Assembly: GCA_947454525.1 (NCBI GenBank)
Contig: CANGJM010000019.1
Coordinates: forward strand, 1-57,630
From: Flavobacteriales bacterium
GTDB taxonomy: Bacteria > Bacteroidota > Bacteroidia > Flavobacteriales_D > Crocinitomicaceae
Direction: 5' to 3'
Length of the DNA: 57,630 nt
The position numbers and the translations under genes are program-made. A model generated the notes under the pieces. The model saw only the letters and a list, made by a program, of their open reading frames with translations, was not told the DNA's origin and ran no database searches. Positions 42,776 to 50,928 of the stretch are shown here, in pieces (position 1 is the stretch's first letter; every line of letters starts with the position of its first letter).

Positions 42776-43984
42776 TTACATTCGTTCAATTACTGCTGCA
42801 TATCCTTGACCAACGCCAATACACATGGTCACTAACGCATAACGTTTGTTTGTGGCATTTAATTGTCTTGCGGCCGTTAAAAGTAGTCGCGCTCCAGACA
42901 TTCCTAGTGGATGTCCCAAAGAAATCGCACCTCCCATTGGATTGATACGCGGATCATTATCTGCTAATCCTAAATTTCGAGTACACGCTAACACTTGCGC
43001 AGCAAAGGCTTCGTTGATTTCAATCAAATCCATTTGATCGAGTGTTAATCCCGCGCGACTCAAGGCTTTTTGTGAAGCGAGTACAGGTCCGATGCCCATG
43101 ATTCTCGGTTCTACACCAGCAACTGCTGCGGAAACCATGCGAACCATTGGTGTTAAACCATGAACGTTTAATCCATCTTCACTTGCCATCAATAAGGCCG
43201 CTGCTCCGTCGTTTAATCCAGAAGCATTTCCAGCGGTCACCGTTCCATCTTTTTTAAATGCGGGACGCAATCCTGCTAAACTTTCAATCGTTGTTGATGG
43301 GCGTGCAAATTCATCTGTCGATACAATAAGTGGCTCACCTTTGCGTTGTGGAATCGATACCGGTGTGATTTCACCTTCAAAGTATCCACTTGCCGTTGCT
43401 TTTGCGGTTTTTTCTTGAGACCAACACGCGAATGCATCTTGATCTTCACGGCTAATCGAAAATTGTTCTGCTAAATTCTCAGCAGTCATTCCCATGGAAT
43501 CCACTCCGTAAATCGCTTCCATTTTCGGGTTGATAAAGCGCCATCCGAAAGAAGAATCGAACATTTGTGCATCTCTACCAAAGGCGCTACTCGTTTTCGA
43601 AATCACCCAAGGACCACGCGTCATGTGCTCTACTCCACCAGCGATGTACAAATCACCTGCCCCATCTTTCATCGCGCGTCCAGCGTTTACTGCCGCCGCT
43701 AATCCAGATGCACACAAGCGATTGACTGTTTCACCAGCAACATCTTGCGGGAGTCCAGCCAACAACGAAGCCATGCGCGCAACGTTTCGGTTATCTTCAC
43801 CAGCTTGATTGGCACAACCAAGAATGACATCTTCAATTTTCGTTAAATCCAAGTTTGGATGACGGTCCACCAATGCTTTTAAGGCATGTGCCGCTAAATC
43901 GTCCGCACGCACGGGTGCAAGACTACCTCCAAAACTTCCGATCGGTGTACGAATTCCGTCCACCAAGTATACTTCTTTTGACAT
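42776..43984 (-). CDS. Acetyl-CoA C-acyltransferase (thiolase)
   Basis: All thiolase residues are visible: the acylated cysteine C91 in NRLCASGLAA, histidine 358 in GGAISLGHPLG and the second cysteine C388 in CIGVGQGYA, plus GGVEHMTRGP and NEAFAAQVLA. The length of 402 is typical. It may act in fatty-acid breakdown (FadA), beta-ketoadipate degradation (PcaF) or acetoacetyl-CoA formation; the GCANQAGEDNRNVARMA block resembles the PcaF/FadA group, and the neighbours do not decide. A perfect -7 box lies 17 bases upstream. Confidence 0.92.
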   Translation of the reverse strand: MSKEVYLVDGIRTPIGSFGGSLAPVRADDLAAHALKALVDRHPNLDLTKIEDVILGCANQAGEDNRNVARMASLLAGLPQDVAGETVNRLCASGLAAAVNAGRAMKDGAGDLYIAGGVEHMTRGPWVISKTSSAFGRDAQMFDSSFGWRFINPKMEAIYGVDSMGMTAENLAEQFSISREDQDAFACWSQEKTAKATASGYFEGEITPVSIPQRKGEPLIVSTDEFARPSTTIESLAGLRPAFKKDGTVTAGNASGLNDGAAALLMASEDGLNVHGLTPMVRMVSAAVAGVEPRIMGIGPVLASQKALSRAGLTLDQMDLIEINEAFAAQVLACTRNLGLADNDPRINPMGGAISLGHPLGMSGARLLLTAARQLNATNKRYALVTMCIGVGQGYAAVIERM

Positions 43985-44001
43985 GAATGTTAATGTTTTA
44001 T

Positions 44002-44009
44002 CAAAGATA
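44002..44009 (-). promoter_or_regulatory. -7 promoter box of thiolase gene
   Basis: The minus strand reads TATCTTTG, a perfect TAnnTTTG match, 17 bases before the ATG, allowing a short leader. The -33 region has no clear TTG. Confidence 0.55.
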
Positions 44010-44147
44010 AAGGAAAAAGCAGGAAAGTGAACGGGACAATTGAATTGTTTTGTGGATTCATTGTTTAAAATTCAAGTCAAAAACGTTCTGCTCAAAGCGA
44101 ATTATTCCTAAGTTCGCAAGACAAACACACGGACAGAAAATAAGGTC

Positions 44148-45560
44148 ATGCAAGATTCTACTTATACATTTCATGCGCTTTCGGCTGCAGATTTTAGTTA
44201 TTTCGAAAATCTTTTAGGAGCGAATGCCATGCATACCGAAGAACAATTAATTGCTTATGGGCATGACGAAACGGAGGACTTATCCTTCCCTCCCAGCCTT
44301 GTTGTCCGTCCAGAAAACACCGAGGAAATCTCCAAAATCATGGCGTATTGCCACGAACATGGCATTCCCGTTACACCAGCAGGGGCACGCACTGGATTGA
44401 GTGGAGGCGCACTTCCCATTCATGGCGGAATATTGCTTTCGATGGAAAAATTCAATCGCATTTTACACATTGATGAGAAAAATCACCAGGTCACGACGGA
44501 ACCCGGAGTAATTACGCAAGTTTTGCAAGATGCCGTGAAGGAAAAAGGATTGTTTTACCCACCGGATCCAGCGAGTAAAGGATCTTGTTTTATCGGTGGA
44601 AACGTTTCAGAAAATTCCGGTGGACCAAAAGCAGTGAAGTATGGCGTGACAAAGGATTACGTATTGAATTTAGAGATTGTCCTTCCAACCGGAGAAATCA
44701 TCTGGACAGGCGCCAACGTACTAAAAAACGCAACCGGATATAACTTAACGCAGCTGCTTGTCGGATCCGAAGGAACCTTGGGCATTATCACAAAAATAGT
44801 TTTGAAGTTGATACCTCATCCAACCCATGACTTGTTAATGCTCGTTCCATTTTTCGATGCGCAAAAAGCCTGTGAAGCGGTCGCGGCGATTTTTCAAGCG
44901 GGAATCACCCCAAGCGGATTAGAGTTCATGGAACGAGATGCGTTGACGTGGACGCAAGCCTTTACTGGGGAAACATCGATTCCAGTGGCAGATAATCACC
45001 AAGCGCATTTGATCATCGAAGTAGATGGATTTGATCCAGATCAATTGATGCAGGAATGTGAAAAGATCTTAGGAGTTCTCGAAGGATTCGAAACAGATGA
45101 AATTCTCTTTGCGGATTCCGATGCACAGAAAAATACCTTATGGAGTCTGCGTCGAAAAGCTGGAGAAGCGGTGAAGGCACAGTCCATTTACAAGGAAGAA
45201 GATACGGTTGTTCCACGTTACGCCTTGCCCCAACTACTTTTCCACGTAAAAGAAATCGGCAAGAAATACGGTTTTCATTCTGTTTGCTACGGTCACGCAG
45301 GCGACGGAAATTTACACGTAAACATCATCAAAGGCGACCTGAGCGATGAGCAATGGAACACCGAACTACCAATCGCGATTCGCGAATTATTCACCGAAGT
45401 CATCAAGCTTGGCGGAACCATTTCAGGCGAACACGGCATCGGACTCGTGCAAAAGTCCTATATGGACCTTGCCTTTCCGGAGGTTGCGTTAGAACTGATG
45501 AGAAACATTAAAAAAGTCTTTGATCCGAAAGGGATTTTGAATCCGGGGAAGGTTTTTTAA
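44148..45560 (+). CDS. FAD-linked oxidase, GlcD/D-lactate dehydrogenase type
   Basis: The 470-residue protein has a PCMH-type FAD-binding domain (about 45-225: PPSLVVRPENTEEISKIMAYCHEHGIPVTPAGARTGLSGGALP, then DPASKGSCFIGGNVSENSGGPKAVKYGVTKDYVLNLEIVLPTGEI) and a FAD-oxidase C-terminal domain with CYGHAGDGNLHVNI and SGEHGIGLVQKSYM. It should oxidise a 2-hydroxy acid such as glycolate or D-lactate; no GlcE or GlcF partner is adjacent, which favours a single-subunit D-lactate dehydrogenase. A one-mismatch -7 box, TAAGTTCG (44109-44116), lies upstream. Confidence 0.9.
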   Translation: MQDSTYTFHALSAADFSYFENLLGANAMHTEEQLIAYGHDETEDLSFPPSLVVRPENTEEISKIMAYCHEHGIPVTPAGARTGLSGGALPIHGGILLSMEKFNRILHIDEKNHQVTTEPGVITQVLQDAVKEKGLFYPPDPASKGSCFIGGNVSENSGGPKAVKYGVTKDYVLNLEIVLPTGEIIWTGANVLKNATGYNLTQLLVGSEGTLGIITKIVLKLIPHPTHDLLMLVPFFDAQKACEAVAAIFQAGITPSGLEFMERDALTWTQAFTGETSIPVADNHQAHLIIEVDGFDPDQLMQECEKILGVLEGFETDEILFADSDAQKNTLWSLRRKAGEAVKAQSIYKEEDTVVPRYALPQLLFHVKEIGKKYGFHSVCYGHAGDGNLHVNIIKGDLSDEQWNTELPIAIRELFTEVIKLGGTISGEHGIGLVQKSYMDLAFPEVALELMRNIKKVFDPKGILNPGKVF

Positions 45561-45566
45561 TGTTCG

Positions 45567-45652
45567 TCCCGACCCTTCGGGATGCCAATGTGCTAATGTG
45601 CTTCCGCCGCGGCGGAGTGCCAATGTGCTAATGTGCTAATGTGCTAATGTAG
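45567..45652. repeat. Intergenic tandem octamer element with two hairpins
   Basis: Between convergent genes are a hairpin TCCCGA-ccct-TCGGGA (45567-45582), two AATGTGCT units (45587-45602), a perfect palindrome TCCGCCGCGGCGGA (45603-45616), and three more AATGTGCT units plus a partial one (45622-45652). It is far richer in GC than its surroundings and does not code. It may also end transcription from both sides, although it lacks T tracts. Confidence 0.75.
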
Positions 45653-45669
45653 TTTTAAGGTTTGATGGT

Positions 45670-47085
45670 TTAATAACCTGAGACTATGGACGTAACAAAA
45701 TTATTGGTAGCAGCGTTTAGCGGAACGTTGTAAAAGGTTCCATTTCGATTGTTACCGGATTGATCTGTAACAGATGTAACAGCTGTATTGTTTCCACCTA
45801 TTGTTCCTTGGTTGTTAAAATTATAGTACAGCATGAGTCCGGTGCTACCATAGGCCGTCGCATCCTGGTTCGCGGAAATTTGAGTCTGACTTAAGGCACT
45901 ATTCCAAATTCTAAATTCATCAATCGTTCGTCCGAGATTAGAACCCATTTGAAGCACACTATCTGTTGGTTTTACGGTAATATTAATGGCAAACGTTGAC
46001 TTCAGCACACCATTGGAATACAATCTCAAATTCGTGCCATCATATGTCAAAGCTAATTTATAAGTGGTCCCTTGAGTCATATTTGTCATTAAATATACAT
46101 CATGGACTGGACTATACGCGTAGTTATTGCTATTATACCAAAACTCTAAGCCACCATTTTGTTGGTATACATGCATTTGGGTGGAGTATTTACCTGTAGT
46201 ACTGGAATTTCTAAAAAACCAATGCATTCCATCCGCACTGCCAGGACCTTCATCCATTTTATAAGTCCATTGCACTGTCCAAGAAGTGGGTAATTGAGAG
46301 AGTGTCAAGTTCGTAGCCTGAATGTAATAACTGGGCATATTTCCGGATAATTGATTTAAACTCCAACTAAAAGATGCTTGATTTGCTAAAGCGGGCGGTA
46401 TAGCAGCCGAAGTAGTAAAACTAATTTGACTTCCATAAGATGTTCCTGCACTATTCGTCGCATACGCTCTCACATAATACGTAGTTGAAGCAGTCAATCC
46501 AGTCAGGTTACTTGTAAATGGAGTTGTTGTCCCGCTCGTGGTGAAGGAATTAGAAATTGTTGGATTAGCCGTTGTACTCCAACAAACTCCTTGTGCCGTT
46601 ATTGCCGCTCCTCCTGTAGCTGTAACCGTACCTCCAGAAGTTGCAGAATTTTCAGTTATATTAGAGATAGCCGTTGTCGTAACAGTAGGTACTGATGCTG
46701 TTGTAAAGTTAAGCTCATTTCCATAAGAAGTTCCAATACTATTTGTCGCAAACGCTCTTATGTAATAAGTGGTAGCTGCACTTAGACTTGTTAAATTTGT
46801 TGAAAAAGCACCTATACCTGATCCAGTAGTTGTACTATACGTGGATGAGCCAGGACTTGTTCCCCAAACAACACCTCTTGAAGTTACCGGTTCACCACCA
46901 TCGGAGGTAACTGTTCCACCACTAGTAGCAGTTGTTCCAGTGATAGCTGTTACTGCGGTAGTTACTAAAACGGGCAGAGATGGCCCTGTTGGTGCCACAT
47001 AATTATTTTGCGCTCCAAACATGGTGCGCTGTGCATTGCCGATGAAAGCAGAAAGAATGATGACTAGGGTGATGATTTTTTTCAT
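45670..47085 (-). CDS. Secreted protein: N-terminal tag, two Fn3-like repeats, LamG-like domain
   Basis: After the signal peptide MKKIITLVIILSAFIGNA the mature protein opens QRTMFGAQNNYVAP, the motif shared by six proteins here. Two Fn3-like repeats of about 90 residues follow (TSGGTVTSDGGEPVTSRGVVW...TTYYIRAFATNSIGTSYGNELNFTT and a sister ending NSAGTSYGSQISFTT), then a LamG/ConA-like domain of about 240 residues (WTVQWTYKMDEG, YKLALTYDGTNLRLYSNGVLKSTF, IDEFRIWNSALSQTQI, GLMLYYNFNNQGT). These are adhesion-type folds. No T9SS C-terminal signal is visible. It is the last gene of the minus-strand array, 11 bases after the preceding gene. Confidence 0.82.
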   Translation of the reverse strand: MKKIITLVIILSAFIGNAQRTMFGAQNNYVAPTGPSLPVLVTTAVTAITGTTATSGGTVTSDGGEPVTSRGVVWGTSPGSSTYSTTTGSGIGAFSTNLTSLSAATTYYIRAFATNSIGTSYGNELNFTTASVPTVTTTAISNITENSATSGGTVTATGGAAITAQGVCWSTTANPTISNSFTTSGTTTPFTSNLTGLTASTTYYVRAYATNSAGTSYGSQISFTTSAAIPPALANQASFSWSLNQLSGNMPSYYIQATNLTLSQLPTSWTVQWTYKMDEGPGSADGMHWFFRNSSTTGKYSTQMHVYQQNGGLEFWYNSNNYAYSPVHDVYLMTNMTQGTTYKLALTYDGTNLRLYSNGVLKSTFAINITVKPTDSVLQMGSNLGRTIDEFRIWNSALSQTQISANQDATAYGSTGLMLYYNFNNQGTIGGNNTAVTSVTDQSGNNRNGTFYNVPLNAATNNFVTSIVSGY

Positions 47086-47096
47086 TTGTTTTTATT

Positions 47097-47900
47097 TTAT
47101 AAACCAAAACGTGACTTCGTTAGTGTAAAATGGTTTGCAGCCTCTGTAGCGGTCAATCCTTTGTTTTTAAATATTTTTACAAGCGCTATGTTTCCTGAAA
47201 AGCTGTAAAAACCATTTGACCCATAAAAATCTCCTATCCGAGAATTCTGTTGAGCAAGTAGTGAGCCTGGCAAAGAATAAGTTGTTTTTAAAACCCCATT
47301 AACGTAAACTGAAACTGTACCAGAAATTCTAGATACTACGATGTGTTGCCAGGTATTAAATACAATAGGGAAACTTCCACCACTTGCATGACTAGCACCG
47401 TCATAAGAGTGTAACATATTAACGTTTCCATTCCAATACTCCATTCTAAATCCCGCATAACTTGCAGAATTAACATTTAAAGTTATAAATTCTGGATGAG
47501 GATTGGCCGAAGTAGTCAATGCCCAAAGTTCTACTGTAAAGTTAGCCGTGCCAAAGTCAAAATCAGTGGACATTGGTAAGCTTACATATGGATTAAACCC
47601 TCCGCTTACAACATGTGAACCGTTTCCATTGAACATAAAAAAACCTTGGTTACTAGAATTATAAGTCACACTATTGAAAAGTGAACCATGGTTCCCATTT
47701 CCTGATAAATCAGTCCAAGTTGTTCCTGTCCCACTGTAACTTGATAAATTTCCTGCGTCTAGATTTAACACAAGTCCAGTAGTCACTAATGAAGGAGCTG
47801 CCATAGGCGCCACATAATTATTCTGCGCTCCAAACATGGTTCGTTGTGCATTGGATGAAAATACACTTAGGAGAAGAAAAAGAATAAACAGATTTTTCAT
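47097..47900 (-). CDS. Secreted protein: N-terminal tag plus LamG-like domain
   Basis: The signal peptide MKNLFILFLLLSVFSSNA is followed by QRTMFGAQNNYVAP and then one LamG/ConA-like domain (GLVLNLDAGNLSSYSGTGTTWTDLSGNGNHGSL...FTVELWALTTSANPHPEF...WQHIVVSRISGTVSVYVNGVLKTTY...NIALVKIFKNKGLTATEAANHFTLTKSRFGL). Such domains bind sugars or proteins in characterised homologues. The length is 267 residues with no sorting domain. It is separated by 46 bases from the FISUMP gene upstream. The extracellular location is inferred from signal and domain only. Confidence 0.82.
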   Translation of the reverse strand: MKNLFILFLLLSVFSSNAQRTMFGAQNNYVAPMAAPSLVTTGLVLNLDAGNLSSYSGTGTTWTDLSGNGNHGSLFNSVTYNSSNQGFFMFNGNGSHVVSGGFNPYVSLPMSTDFDFGTANFTVELWALTTSANPHPEFITLNVNSASYAGFRMEYWNGNVNMLHSYDGASHASGGSFPIVFNTWQHIVVSRISGTVSVYVNGVLKTTYSLPGSLLAQQNSRIGDFYGSNGFYSFSGNIALVKIFKNKGLTATEAANHFTLTKSRFGL

Positions 47901-47946
47901 GGTTTCATTTTAGCTAGTCATGTTGTTTTGATCGCATTGTTTTTTT

Positions 47947-48621
47947 TTAGTCTTTAATGCATCGGCAAGAGAATCCGAAGCTTCTTGAAATCCCATCTGT
48001 ACCTGCACCCCCAGGATAGAAGAACATTCTACCGGAATTACCTCCAATAACGGTGCTCGACCAATAATCAGCGAAAGTGGTATTCAGATATACATTGCCA
48101 TCGGTATTTCTGAAGCCACCGTTTGGTAATTTTAAGGGTGAAGCAAATGCGCCCGCATCGTTTTGGGAAGACCAAGTTGCCATTTCTGTTTCCCATTCTA
48201 CCTTTGTCGGAATTCTGAATCCGGTAGGACAAGGATTATTTATTCCATTGAGTCCTTGCCACAAGTTGGGATTACTTGGATTTCGCCAATCTCCGGTACC
48301 CATAATAAATAAGCTATTCACAGGAGTATCTGTTGCTGATTGCGTCGTGGTGGTGGTTGATGTTCTCAATTGATGTCCATCTTTTGCACGTCCCCATTCA
48401 TACAAATCACCATATGATGCAACATCCGTGCTGTTTGTCGCCACTTGAGAAGCGCCTAAATTTCGATCCATCCAGATTCTTCCACCACCTGAAATGACTG
48501 TTGGGACTGGTGCAGCAGGTGCAGTTGGTGCCACATAATTATTCTGCGCTCCAAACATGGTGCGTTGCGCATTGGAATGAACTGAAATGAAGAGTAAGAA
48601 TGTAATGAGGAGTTTTTTCAT
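47947..48621 (-). CDS. Secreted protein: N-terminal tag plus FISUMP domain (1)
   Basis: The signal MKKLLITFLLFISVHSNA precedes QRTMFGAQNNYVAP and a linker (TAPAAPVPTVISG). The rest is a FISUMP domain (Fibrobacter succinogenes major paralogous domain): GRIWMDRNLGASQVAT, YGDLYEWGRAKDGHQLRTS, NPCPTGFRIPTKVEWETE, FASPLKLPNGGFRN, YWSST and the closing SRSFGFSCRCIKD. FISUMP domains occur in surface proteins and lipoproteins of unknown function. It is a close sister of the next upstream gene, with long DNA identity in the first third. Confidence 0.85.
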   Translation of the reverse strand: MKKLLITFLLFISVHSNAQRTMFGAQNNYVAPTAPAAPVPTVISGGGRIWMDRNLGASQVATNSTDVASYGDLYEWGRAKDGHQLRTSTTTTTQSATDTPVNSLFIMGTGDWRNPSNPNLWQGLNGINNPCPTGFRIPTKVEWETEMATWSSQNDAGAFASPLKLPNGGFRNTDGNVYLNTTFADYWSSTVIGGNSGRMFFYPGGAGTDGISRSFGFSCRCIKD

Positions 48622-48665
48622 GAAATAATTTTCTTTGGTGTATGTAATTCATTTAATATCTTAAA

Positions 48666-49340
48666 TTATTCCTTGATACAGCGACAAGCAAATCCATAGG
48701 TCCTAGGAAATGAAACTGTTCCAGCTCCCACATGGATGTACATGATGAAACTATTGGTTCCATCAATGGTACTTGCCCAGTAATCACCGTTCAGTCCACC
48801 ATTCATCACTCCTCCCCCATTATTATCTCTAAATCCTGGTGTCGGCAACTTCAGTGGACTTGCGAATGCACCTTCTTTATTTTGGGTGCTCCAACTTGCA
48901 ATTTCGATTTCCCATTCCGCTTTTGTTGGGATTCTAAATCCAGAAGGACATGGATTATTGATTCCATTTACTCCTTGCCATAAATTATTATTGCTTGGAT
49001 TTCGCCAATCTCCCGCTCCAACAATGAACAAACTATTTACGGGAGAATCAGTCGTGGACTGAGTTGCTGTGATGGAGGCAGTTCTTAGTTGATGTCCATC
49101 ATTCGCACGTCCCCACTCATATAAATCTCCATAGGAAGCTACATCCGTCACGCCTGTAGCCACTTGAGAAGCACCTAAATTTCGATCCATCCAGATTCTT
49201 CCACCACCTGAAATGACAGTTGGGACTGGTGCAGCAGGTGCAGTTGGTGCCACATAATTATTCTGCGCTCCAAACATGGTGCGTTGCGCATTGGAGACAA
49301 AAGCAGAAAGAACGATGACTAAGGTGATGATTTTTTTCAT
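48666..49340 (-). CDS. Secreted protein: N-terminal tag plus FISUMP domain (2)
   Basis: From the ATG at 49340: MKKIITLVIVLSAFVSNA, then QRTMFGAQNNYVAP, the same TAPAAPVPTVISG linker and a FISUMP domain (GRIWMDRNLGASQVAT, YGDLYEWGRANDGHQLRTA, NPCPSGFRIPTKAEWEIE, YWAST, TYGFACRCIKE). The longer frame from 49379 would put 13 residues before the signal and is rejected. The signal peptide is closest to that of the Fn3/LamG protein at 45670, while the domain is closest to the FISUMP gene at 47947, pointing to shuffling within the array. Confidence 0.85.
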   Translation of the reverse strand: MKKIITLVIVLSAFVSNAQRTMFGAQNNYVAPTAPAAPVPTVISGGGRIWMDRNLGASQVATGVTDVASYGDLYEWGRANDGHQLRTASITATQSTTDSPVNSLFIVGAGDWRNPSNNNLWQGVNGINNPCPSGFRIPTKAEWEIEIASWSTQNKEGAFASPLKLPTPGFRDNNGGGVMNGGLNGDYWASTIDGTNSFIMYIHVGAGTVSFPRTYGFACRCIKE

Positions 49341-49350
49341 GTACTTTTTT

Positions 49351-50136
49351 TTATAGACCAAAACGGCTTTTGACCGCATTAAAATTTTGGGATACTTCTT
49401 GCGCAGTCAGCGCGCGATTAAATACTCGGACAATTCCAATTCGACCACTAAAATTATGAGAGCTACTTGATTCACCAGTACCAATAAAGTACTCATTTGT
49501 ATTTGGCAAGGACGATATGCCTTCGTTTTGAGTAGTAACGAGATTTCCGTTCACATATATTCTGGTAACAATAGTTCCCGATTCCAATCCAGCAGTAAAA
49601 ACCACATAATACCAAGAATTATTAGTAAAGGTGAAACCAGCATAATTTCGATCATTGTGTTGACCCATATCCCAATATAAGCGTCCATTGCCGTCGGTTC
49701 CAAAGCGATAGGTACAATCACCGGTATTCACATTCGAAGTAAACCAAAAATCGTAACTATTAAACGACGTATACACCCATCCTTCAGCGGACATTGCATT
49801 GTTGGGTGCTATTCCTAAACTCAAGGCAGCATTGCTTTTTGCGTATTGATTTGACCCATTAAAAGAAAAGTAAGTAGGTAACGTTGAGGTAAATGGTGTT
49901 GAATTGTAAAGAGTACAATGATTATTCGCCCCACTTGCGTCTAACCAACTTGTTCCTGACCCGGAATAACTCGACGCATTTGCGGCATCTAAATCTAGTA
50001 CAAGTCCACCGGTCACAATTGCCCCCTGATTTGCAGTAACAGGCGCCACATAATTATTTTGCGCACCAAACATCGTCCGCTGAGCCTCGCAAACAAAAGT
50101 CGTTAATGCCAAAACTATGGTGAGAATTTTTTTCAT
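49351..50136 (-). CDS. Secreted protein: N-terminal tag plus LamG-like domain
   Basis: Signal peptide MKKILTIVLALTTFVCEA, then QRTMFGAQNNYVAP, then a LamG/ConA-like domain (GLVLDLDAANASSYSGSGTSWLDASGANNHCTLYNS, MSAEGWVYTSFNSYDFWFTS, WYYVVFTAGLESGTIVTRIYVNGNLV, FSGRIGIVRVFNRALTAQEVSQNFNAVKSRFGL). An ATG three codons earlier (50145) overlaps the upstream stop as TAATG and could be the true start by coupling. I list 50136 because it gives the same MKK start as the sister genes. Confidence 0.82.
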   Translation of the reverse strand: MKKILTIVLALTTFVCEAQRTMFGAQNNYVAPVTANQGAIVTGGLVLDLDAANASSYSGSGTSWLDASGANNHCTLYNSTPFTSTLPTYFSFNGSNQYAKSNAALSLGIAPNNAMSAEGWVYTSFNSYDFWFTSNVNTGDCTYRFGTDGNGRLYWDMGQHNDRNYAGFTFTNNSWYYVVFTAGLESGTIVTRIYVNGNLVTTQNEGISSLPNTNEYFIGTGESSSSHNFSGRIGIVRVFNRALTAQEVSQNFNAVKSRFGL

Positions 50137-50144
50137 TTCTAGCA

Positions 50145-50915
50145 TTATAAACCAAACGTTGATTTTTGTAGGTTGTAGATATCTGTAATATTCTGAGTGC
50201 TCAATGCCGTATTATAAATCATTGATGTGGCTATTTTTCCTTTAAATGCTCTTAAAGCCTGATCTACTGGGTCGCAGGCAATGTAAAATCTCAGACCCGA
50301 TAATGTTGCGTGGGAAACGGAATTTATTGCCGTTGTAATTCCATTTGCATTGCATAAATAAGCCGTAGCAGAATTTGCACTTACAGTTATGGCAATCATT
50401 GACCAAGTATTATTTGGAACATATAAATTGGAATTCCAATTGTAGGTAGCTCCATTGTCCGCCCAATGATATCCCACAGAATTATTGGTATACAAATCCA
50501 AGCCTGTTGCTGGAATTGTACTTCCACCATATGGACTTCGGCTAAAAATGATACCTGTGTATGGACCCTGTGTTTGTGATGGATTGACCCAAGCGATAAA
50601 CGTTGCTGTCGTTAAGGAAATTGAATTTAAAGTAGTTGTTGCGATCACATTGGCGGCGAAGGTAAAAGACGCAGGATTATTCGTAAATGTAGGATTACCA
50701 ATCAATGTTGCTGAATTATTTTGCGTGCTAAGATCTGTCCATGTTGTTCCTGATCCACTATACGAATTAGCATTTAAATTTAAAATAAGTCCATTCGTCA
50801 CTAAAACCGGAGGAGCAGTTGGTGCTACATAATTATTGTGTCCACCGAACATAGAGCGTTGTGCATTCGAGATGAAAACTGAAAAAACAAGTAAGTAAGT
50901 GAATACGGTTTTCAT
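50145..50915 (-). CDS. Secreted protein: variant N-terminal tag plus LamG-like domain
   Basis: From the ATG at 50915: MKTVFTYLLVFSVFISNA, then QRSMFGGHNNYVAP, the most divergent form of the tag (three changes), then a LamG/ConA-like domain (GLILNLNANSYSGSGTTWTDLSTQNNSATLIGNPTF, ATFIAWVNPSQTQGPYTGIIF, TWSMIAITVSANSATAYL, FKGKIATSMIYNTALSTQNITDIYNLQKSTFGL). The frame is open 62 codons further upstream into the preceding gene, but that extension has no signal and is rejected. It sits 13 bases after the 938-residue gene. Confidence 0.8.
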   Translation of the reverse strand: MKTVFTYLLVFSVFISNAQRSMFGGHNNYVAPTAPPVLVTNGLILNLNANSYSGSGTTWTDLSTQNNSATLIGNPTFTNNPASFTFAANVIATTTLNSISLTTATFIAWVNPSQTQGPYTGIIFSRSPYGGSTIPATGLDLYTNNSVGYHWADNGATYNWNSNLYVPNNTWSMIAITVSANSATAYLCNANGITTAINSVSHATLSGLRFYIACDPVDQALRAFKGKIATSMIYNTALSTQNITDIYNLQKSTFGL

Positions 50916-50928
50916 TGATTGAATTAGT

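Noticed and set aside
42846..43808. Long plus-strand frames opposite the thiolase gene
   Set aside because: They are mirror frames of a highly conserved enzyme, with no start signals or recognisable products.
45587..45652. Regular short repeats that might be a CRISPR array
   Set aside because: The unit is only eight bases, tandem without spacers, and no cas gene is nearby.
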